The translations under genes and the position numbers were made by a program. A stretch of 64,000 bases of DNA from assembly GCA_022482925.1 (NCBI GenBank), contig JAKVOG010000006.1:150843-214842 (forward strand), written 5' to 3'. Shown in pieces: positions 58,725 through 64,000 of the stretch. The first letter of the stretch is position 1, and each line of letters begins with the position of its first letter. The DNA is from Selenomonas sp. (GTDB taxonomy: Bacteria > Bacillota > Negativicutes > Selenomonadales > Selenomonadaceae). Under the pieces are notes generated by a model that ran no database searches, was not told the DNA's origin, and saw only the letters and a program-made list of their open reading frames with translations.

Positions 58725-58911
58725 AGCGATTCTCCTTGGGTGTGTTTTTTTTAACGACTACATTTTACCACAAGATTTCGCTATGGAGTTTTTATGTGTT
58801 CAACTTAATTATACAATTCGCCGAAAAGATTTCAAAAGGATTACCAGAAAATGAGTGCACTTAATAAGACTTTCCTTTCAAATTTCAAAAAAGAAAGTAT
58901 GTTCGAAAATA

Positions 58912-60195
58912 TTAAGCTTGGACTACTCTGTCAGAAGAGTAGAGCTGATGATTGGCCAGCAATCCAAAAATCAGTCGGACAAATTTTCGAGCGGTAAGAG
59001 CGAGTGCACGTTTATGCTGATGAGTTTTCACTTCATCATATTTTTTCTGGTAGAATGCAGCGAATTCGCCGCAGTGATTCTTTACATGGCTGGTCGCTTC
59101 AATCAGGTAGTACCTGAGATAGGCATTGCCAGCTTTTGAGAGTGGTGTATCGTCAGCCTGGAAGTTTCCTGACTGATTCTCCCGCCAGACGAGGCCCGCG
59201 TATTTTGCCAGTGCCTCCTGGTTCTTGAATGCATCGATATAACCAATCTCAGACAGGATACCGGCAGCCATGACCGGCCCGATGCCTGGAATGGATAAAA
59301 GGCTTTGGTAAGCATTGGGGTCAATCCCCCTGAGCGTCTTCTCGATGGCCTTATTCACGGCCTTGATCTCAGTTTCATAGGTTGAGATCAGTGTGAAGGA
59401 TGAGGCAATGGAGACCGTTAACGGCTCATACAAACATTTATCCAGTCGATAGGAGTTGCGGGCCGCCTGCTGAAGCAGGGAGGCTGTTTTTTCCGGATTG
59501 GGGAACCGATTATGTCCCTTTTCGCAGATGTAGCTGATGAGGTCTTCTGTAGGCATTTCAATAATCTCTTCCATCGAGAGAAAGTCGGTTAGTACCGAGG
59601 ATGCCGTAGCCCCGAAGCTATTGGAAAAGGGCTGATCTTCCGCATCGAGCAGCGAAAACTCGCTGAACTTGAGGAAGATATTGGAAAGCATGTAGGCCTT
59701 TTCGCGTGTGAGCGCTTTGGCCAGATGCAGGCGATGTCTGGTCAGTCTTTGCAGAGCAAGGAACTGGCTGCCACGCCAAGGCTTGGTAGTAATCCGATTG
59801 GCACGAGCGAAATCAGCGATGACAAAGGCATCGACATAGTCATTCTTGCCGAGGTCAATAAAGGACTTCTTGTAGTTCTTTATGGCCTTCGGATTCAAGC
59901 AGTATACCGCAGTGTGGAACGGAGCGAGGACATCACAGGTTGAGAGATAGTTCGCGACATGTATGCCGTAAAATGACGTAGATTCGAGAGCTACCACAAG
60001 TTTAGTAAGGTCCTTACGGGAACGCAGATAATCTGCGAGCCGATTGGCAAGTTCCACTGCGCCGGGCTGATTATTGCCGACCGCAAAGCTTTGAAGCGTC
60101 TTCTGGGATTCAAAATCCAGGAGTGCGACAACGTTGTTGCGGGAGCTGATGTCAATCCCGACAAAAAGAGTAGAAAGAAGATCCGCCTTCTTCAA
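58912..60195 (-). CDS. IS110-family transposase (recombinase)
   Basis: A 427-residue DEDD recombinase. The N-terminal RuvC-like domain starts LFVGIDISSRNNVVALLD, with LVVALESTSFYG and KNDYVDAFVIADFAR carrying acidic residues; the C-terminal Transposase_20 domain holds LSIPGIGPVMAAGILSEIG and the catalytic Ser segment DTPLSKAGNAYLRYYL. Start is a TTG at 60195 with AAAGGTGG upstream; no ATG fits. IS110 elements insert without target duplication, guided by an RNA from the element end. Intact. Confidence 0.92.
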   Translation of the reverse strand: MKKADLLSTLFVGIDISSRNNVVALLDFESQKTLQSFAVGNNQPGAVELANRLADYLRSRKDLTKLVVALESTSFYGIHVANYLSTCDVLAPFHTAVYCLNPKAIKNYKKSFIDLGKNDYVDAFVIADFARANRITTKPWRGSQFLALQRLTRHRLHLAKALTREKAYMLSNIFLKFSEFSLLDAEDQPFSNSFGATASSVLTDFLSMEEIIEMPTEDLISYICEKGHNRFPNPEKTASLLQQAARNSYRLDKCLYEPLTVSIASSFTLISTYETEIKAVNKAIEKTLRGIDPNAYQSLLSIPGIGPVMAAGILSEIGYIDAFKNQEALAKYAGLVWRENQSGNFQADDTPLSKAGNAYLRYYLIEATSHVKNHCGEFAAFYQKKYDEVKTHQHKRALALTARKFVRLIFGLLANHQLYSSDRVVQA

Positions 60196-60480
60196 AGTAA
60201 ACCACCACCTTTCCGGCTAAGCATTGGAAAAGTGAACAAGGAATTATCCTGATCTTAATTGCTGACCGCACCCTCGCTAATAAGCATTCACTCGTGAGAG
60301 GCAACGTTGCTGGAAACCACTCTCGCCCAAGGACGCAACATCTGTGTAAGCGGTATTTGACAACTAAGGCAGGCGTCAAGCTTTTTAAGCAGTCACCGAT
60401 AGGTGCTGAAAGGGGGAAAAGACGTAACCTTGGCCACAAATCTCTAAAGGTAATTGTAGCATCAGGAGTTCCATATTAGA
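60196..60480 (-). ncRNA. Candidate bridge RNA region of the IS110 element
   Basis: About 285 gene-free bases lie upstream of the transposase on its own strand, while under 100 bases follow its stop. In IS110-group elements such a long 5' end encodes a structured bridge RNA with target- and donor-binding loops. The stretch contains GC-rich segments able to pair (for example around 60285-60345) between AT-rich borders. I cannot fix the ends or loops by eye. Confidence 0.55.
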
Positions 60481-60492
60481 AGTTTTTAACTG

Positions 60493-60518
60493 GTAAGCAA
60501 GGCGGAAATCTTGCTTAC
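60493..60518 (+). other. Leader hairpin upstream of the L,D-transpeptidase-like gene
   Basis: GTAAGCAAG (60493-60501) and CTTGCTTAC (60510-60518) form a perfect 9-bp stem with an 8-base loop, and no T-run. It may be an operator, an mRNA-stability hairpin or the IS110 boundary region. Confidence 0.5.
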
Positions 60519-60546
60519 AAAATATATTATACGAGGGGGAATTGAG

Positions 60547-61260
60547 ATGAAAAAAACAGGAATTTTCCAGATATTGGTTGTACTCATGATAACGGCATTG
60601 TGTCTTGTCGGAACAGGCGGTACGAAGGCTGAAGCGGCCGGACAGCTTGCTGATTTTTCGGAGGCTGTGGCGCATCATTCCCAGATTGTTTTCGTAGCAG
60701 CTGAGGGCAGCCGGGCGACGGTTCGTATGTTCCAGAAGACAGCGGCAGGTGAGTGGCAGAGCATTTGCTGGACGCCGGATGCATGGATCGGGAAACATGG
60801 TTTGGGGAAGACCCGCGAAGGGGATGGCAAGACTCCGATTGGTATATTCACGATGCAGCAGGCATTCGGAATCCAGGCAGATCCGGGGACCCGGCTGCCT
60901 TATACGAAGGTCAATAGTCAGCATTACTGGGTGGATGATGTGAATTCCCGTTATTATAACCGAATGATTCGTAAGGATAGAGCGGCAGCTGATTGGAATT
61001 CCGGCGAGCATATCGTAGATTATCCGGTGCAATATGCGTATGCGATTGCTGTTGATTATAATCTGGACTGCGTAAAAGGGGTCGGTTCCGGCATATTCTT
61101 CCATTGCAGTGCGAACAAGCCGACCGCTGGCTGCGTTGCGGTTCCGGAAAGAACGATGAGCGCAATCCTGCAGCAGATTCAGCCGGATGCAGTGATCAGT
61201 ATTGATACAGCAGCCAATATTGACAGCCAGATCAGGAGCCTGCAGAACAGGGGTCATTGA
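60547..61260 (+). CDS. Secreted L,D-transpeptidase family (YkuD-like) protein
   Basis: A 237-residue protein with a signal peptide (residues 1-31, cut near AEAA). The YkuD-type fold is seen in GLGKTREGDGKTPIGIF and the catalytic segment GIFFHCSANKPTAGCVAVP, holding the His, the Thr-x-Gly-Cys nucleophile motif and following Val. It is of the ErfK-like type acting on peptidoglycan cross-links or attached proteins in the periplasm. ATG 60547 follows GAGGGGG; the frame opens to 60511 without a ribosome site. Monocistronic. Confidence 0.88.
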   Translation: MKKTGIFQILVVLMITALCLVGTGGTKAEAAGQLADFSEAVAHHSQIVFVAAEGSRATVRMFQKTAAGEWQSICWTPDAWIGKHGLGKTREGDGKTPIGIFTMQQAFGIQADPGTRLPYTKVNSQHYWVDDVNSRYYNRMIRKDRAAADWNSGEHIVDYPVQYAYAIAVDYNLDCVKGVGSGIFFHCSANKPTAGCVAVPERTMSAILQQIQPDAVISIDTAANIDSQIRSLQNRGH

Positions 61261-61337
61261 TCAGCGTAAAAAAATACGCTATAGGCTGAGCGAAGATGAT
61301 GTTCTTGTTCCAATGAGGGAATTGCGGTGAGCAGATT

Positions 61338-61381
61338 AAAAAGCCCATTCTCAGGCTGTATTTCTGAGAATGGGCTTTTTG
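61338..61381. terminator. Bidirectional terminator between the transpeptidase and azlD
   Basis: AAAAAGCCCATTCTCAG (61338-61354) pairs perfectly with CTGAGAATGGGCTTTTT (61364-61380). Confidence 0.93.
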
Positions 61382-61395
61382 CTGTATTCATATTG

Positions 61396-61704
61396 TCAGA
61401 TGACGATCAGTTCCGTGATGAACACGACGACGCAGCAGGCGGCGGCAACCTTGAACAGGCTGGCGCCGTACCAGGCGAGGCCGATGCCGGCGATGAGGGC
61501 GAGCGTGCCGGAGATCGGTGTCTGCGTAGCTTCGGTGATGGCCGGGAAGGTCATCACGGCCAGCGTCACATAGGGGACATAGAACAGGAAGGACCGCAGG
61601 AAGCGGTTCCTGATCTGCTTGCGGATCAGCGTCAGCGGGACGATGCGGATGGCGATGGTCACGGCACTCATGACGAGCAGGTAGATGTAGATGTCATGAT
61701 TCAT
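61396..61704 (-). CDS. azlD: AzlD-family branched-chain amino acid exporter subunit
   Basis: A 102-residue protein with four membrane segments (IYLLVMSAVTIAIRIVPL, FLFYVPYVTLAVMTFP, and two more), matching AzlD. With AzlC it forms a branched-chain amino acid exporter. ATG 61704 follows AAGGAGG inside the end of azlC, which it overlaps by 11 bases; the frame opens further to 61758 but within azlC. Confidence 0.9.
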   Translation of the reverse strand: MNHDIYIYLLVMSAVTIAIRIVPLTLIRKQIRNRFLRSFLFYVPYVTLAVMTFPAITEATQTPISGTLALIAGIGLAWYGASLFKVAAACCVVVFITELIVI

Positions 61705-62443
61705 GGTCAGCGTCCTCCTTGTCCTTGATCGGGAACAGCGCCGCACCAATCCCGGCAATCAGTACGGTCAGGATGATGGTACGGGTACCGGCTGAAAGCG
61801 TCATCAGCCAGGGTAGATGCTCACAGGCGAAGCTCAGTGCAAAGCTCGTGAGCACCAGGGCACCGACTATCCGGTTGTCGCGGGCGGTCGGGATGATGAC
61901 CCAGAGGAACATGCCGAACAGGGCCACGCTCAGCGCGCTTACTACCTGAGGCGGCAACAGGTTGCCGGCAATGACGCCAAGGGCGGTTCCGACAGACCAG
62001 CCCGGCAGGGCAACGGCCATGGCACCGTAATTGTAGAATGGATTCAGGGGACCTTTGCGGGCAATCGTGATGCCGAAGATTTCGTCGGTGATGTCGAAGC
62101 CGACCAATATGCGATGCAGCAGCGGGGTGTCCGCGGCAAATTTCTGGCTGACGACGCAGCTCATGAGCATGTAGCGGGCATTGGCTACGAGCGTGATGAG
62201 CGCCAGTTCGAGATAGGGCGCATCACCGGCAATGACGGTAAAGGCCGCATATTCGCCGGCGGAGGCGTTGTTGAAGAAGCTGGCGAGGAAGCCCTGCAAT
62301 GGATCAAGTCCGGCATTGCGGGCGGCGATGCCGAGCGTGAAGGAGACGACGAAATAGCCCAGCGCGATAGGAATACCATCGTGAATGCCTTCAAAAAATA
62401 CGGTTTCACGTGATTTCACCAGGGCCGGTTGTAATTCAGCCAA
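61694..62443 (-). CDS. azlC: AzlC-family branched-chain amino acid exporter subunit
   Basis: A 249-residue membrane protein with the AzlC motifs GIHDGIPIALGYFVVSFTLG, ASAGEYAAFTVIAG, NARYMLMSCVVSQKF and GFDITDEIFGI. It is the larger subunit of the exporter with AzlD. Start is a TTG at 62443 with AAGAAGG upstream. The gene is intact, in contrast to its neighbour alsT. Confidence 0.92.
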   Translation of the reverse strand: MAELQPALVKSRETVFFEGIHDGIPIALGYFVVSFTLGIAARNAGLDPLQGFLASFFNNASAGEYAAFTVIAGDAPYLELALITLVANARYMLMSCVVSQKFAADTPLLHRILVGFDITDEIFGITIARKGPLNPFYNYGAMAVALPGWSVGTALGVIAGNLLPPQVVSALSVALFGMFLWVIIPTARDNRIVGALVLTSFALSFACEHLPWLMTLSAGTRTIILTVLIAGIGAALFPIKDKEDADHES

Positions 62444-62518
62444 AAAGATGCCTTCTTTCTAGAATAGTATGTGAATACTATTTTATGTCGGAATGGGACT
62501 TTTGTAAAGGTGTAAACG

Positions 62519-62550
62519 AAAAAGGACCAGCTTCGTGTGGAAGCTGGTCC
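62519..62550 (-). terminator. Terminator after alsT
   Basis: On the minus strand GGACCAGCTTC pairs perfectly with GAAGCTGGTCC, followed by TTTTTCG. Confidence 0.9.
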
Positions 62551-62571
62551 GGAAGTTTTAGGGTTATTTCG

Positions 62572-63955
62572 TTATTCGGTTATGGCATCCTGGTCTTTGG
62601 CCTTGTCATCGTTTTCGGTGTCGCTTTCGAGATAAAGCTTGGTCTCAGCTACGACTACGCCGGAGAGTGCGATGAGGGCGATAAGGTTCGGGATGGCCAT
62701 GAGGCCATTGACGATATCGGCCAGGATCCAGATGGCTTCGAGCTTCAGGAAGGCACCGGAAGCGATCAGCAGGATGAAGATGATCCGGTAAGGCATGACG
62801 CCTTTGGTACCGGTCAGGTAGATGCAGGCGCGCTCGCCATAGTAGTTCCAGCCGAGGATTGTCGTGAAGGCGAAGAGCACGAGGGAAACCGTCAGGAGCT
62901 GGCTGCCGATGGCACCGTAGGCGCTGGTGAAAGGCCGCATTGGTCATGGCTGCGCCGGCGGCATCACCCTGCCAGGCACCCGTGAGTACGAGGGCCAGTC
63001 CGGTCATCGTGCAGATGATGATGGTATCGATGAAGGTACCGGTCATGGAGATCAGACCCTGCTCAGCCGGGTACTTGGTCTTGGCGGCAGCTGCCGCAAT
63101 CGGAGCCGAGCCGAGACCGGATTCGTTGGAGAATACGCCGCGGGCGATACCATTCTGCATGGCCATCATGATCGTGGAACCGGCGAAACCGCCAGCAGCC
63201 GCCGTGCCGGTGAAGGCACTCTCAAGGATCAGGGAGACAGCGGCCGGGATTGCATCGAGGTTCATGATGATGAGTCCGAGGCAGATGACGATATACAGCA
63301 CCGCCATGAACGGGATGACCTTGGAGGATACTTTGGCGATGCTCTGCAGGCCGCCAAGCGTGATGGCGGCAATGAGAATCGTCAGGATGATGTCCGTGGC
63401 CATTTTCGAAATGCCGAAGGAAAGCTCGACGCTGTCCACGATGGCGTTGACCTGCGGGAAGGTGCCGATGCCGAGATAGGCGACGAGGATGGCCGCGATG
63501 GCGAAGAAGGTAGCGAGCGGCTTATATTTCTCGCCCATGCCGTTGCGGATGTAGAACATCGGGCCACCGGCGATCTCGCCCTTTTCATCGACGGAGCGGT
63601 ATTTGACGGCCAGCAGGCCCTCCGCGTACTTGGTGGCCATACCAAAGAAGGCAGCCATCCACATCCAGAAGATTGCGCCCGGGCCGCCGACCTTGACGGC
63701 CGTAGCGACGCCGACGATGTTGCCGGTGCCGACGGTGGCAGCAAGGGCTACGCAAAGCGCCTTGAAGCTGGATACGTCGCCCTCGCCGTTATTCTTGGCG
63801 CTGAAGATCAGTTTCAGTGCTTTCGGCAGGCGGAAAACCTGCAGCATGTGCAGACGGATGGTCAGGAAGATACCCGTGCCGACCAGCAGGCTGATAAGTG
63901 GTGGCCCCCACATGAACGAGTCGATGGCGTTGAGTGCGGGAATTAATGATTCCAT
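62572..63955 (-). CDS. Sodium:alanine symporter, AGCS family (one frame break)
   Basis: About 460 residues after repair, with some 11 membrane segments. Family motifs include GTGNIVGVATAVKVGGPGAIFW, here seen as TVGTGNIVGVATA, GGPMFYIRNG, the GVFSNESGLGSAPIAAAAA motif and ILGWNYYGERA. It couples sodium entry to uptake of alanine or glycine. One extra base in the AAA at 62930-62932 breaks the frame at MTNAAF-TSAYGAIG. The ATG at 63955 follows AAGGAGG. No gene is seen in 63956-64000. Confidence 0.9.
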
Positions 63956-64000
63956 GGATAAATGTCCTCCTTAAAACTAACAAAATAAGATAAGTCCATT

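Larger units (their letters stand above)
55165..58818 (-). mobile_element. IS30-family element, interrupted by an IS21-type element
   Basis: Imperfect terminal inverted repeats of 23 bases (55165-55187 and 58796-58818; both read AATTG...AAGTTGAACAC inward) enclose one IS30-type transposase gene, now in two parts (58358-58724 and 55200-55885). A 14-bp direct repeat, GAAAAGATTTCAAA, lies just outside each end (55146-55159 and 58822-58835). Without the inner element it would be about 1.2 kb, the usual IS30 size. Confidence 0.75.

Noticed and set aside
62403..62413. GTTTCACGTGA near the start of azlC, as a possible second parS
   Set aside because: Only one half matches; the other half reads TTTCAC instead of AACA, so it is not the 16-bp palindrome, and it lies in a coding region.

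Overview
The window is a chromosomal replication-origin region of a diderm Firmicute of the Negativicutes, most likely Selenomonadaceae (Selenomonas/Mitsuokella type). The rsmG-mnmG-mnmE-jag-yidC-yidD-rnpA-rpmH / dnaA-dnaN-yaaA-recF-dciA-remB-gyrB order is typical of Firmicutes. The Gram-negative outer-membrane PNAG exporter PgaA, the zinc-ribbon DciA protein and the YidC without a lipobox point to Negativicutes. The genus is an inference from gene content only.

Layout. 1-7112 (minus strand): a partial secreted protein, a perfect parS site, rsmG, mnmG, mnmE, and the rpmH-rnpA-yidD-yidC-jag operon. 7113-9257: a two-part oriC, with DnaA boxes on both sides of dnaA. 9258-15036: dnaN, yaaA, recF, dciA-like, remB, gyrB. 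15066-16844: a manganese-type (yybP-ykoY) riboswitch with its own terminator upstream of terC-htpX. 16925-20300: an IS1182-type transposase, a shortened DUF192 gene and a frameshifted TadG-like secreted protein. 20540-23524: a guanylate-kinase-like protein, threonine synthase and a Ppx/GppA phosphatase. 23869-33246: pgaABCD for poly-N-acetylglucosamine, then a diguanylate cyclase and a two-domain periplasmic-binding sensor kinase with Glu in place of the phospho-accepting His. 33429-35857: gyrA, separated from gyrB. 35968-39454: an LCP protein, a CYTH protein, a second dense cluster of DnaA boxes, mgtC and a cytidine-deaminase homologue lacking all three zinc cysteines. 39534-43214: the fruR-fruK-fruA operon. 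43371-54184: YitT, a secreted protein, MetY, a lone receiver, an OatA-like acyltransferase, YhdT-PanF, and a sugar-binding lipoprotein followed by a chemoreceptor. 54286-60480: a mobile-element nest with an Rpn remnant, an IS30 element split by a complete IS21-type element with a 7-bp target duplication, and an IS110 element with a long 5' non-coding end that may encode a bridge RNA. 60547-63955: an L,D-transpeptidase-like protein, azlCD and an AlsT-type alanine symporter.

Sequence quality. About twenty single-base frame breaks are visible, nearly all between 34.7 and 63 kb. They fall in genes whose two halves join perfectly once one base is removed or added, including essential gyrA. Most lengthen a short run of identical bases. 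This looks like sequencing or assembly error more than gene decay; affected genes are given as single loci with the break noted.

How the genes may work together: the pga operon makes and exports PNAG, whose synthesis in known systems depends on cyclic di-GMP; the adjacent cyclase and periplasmic sensor may supply that control. That link is an inference from position.
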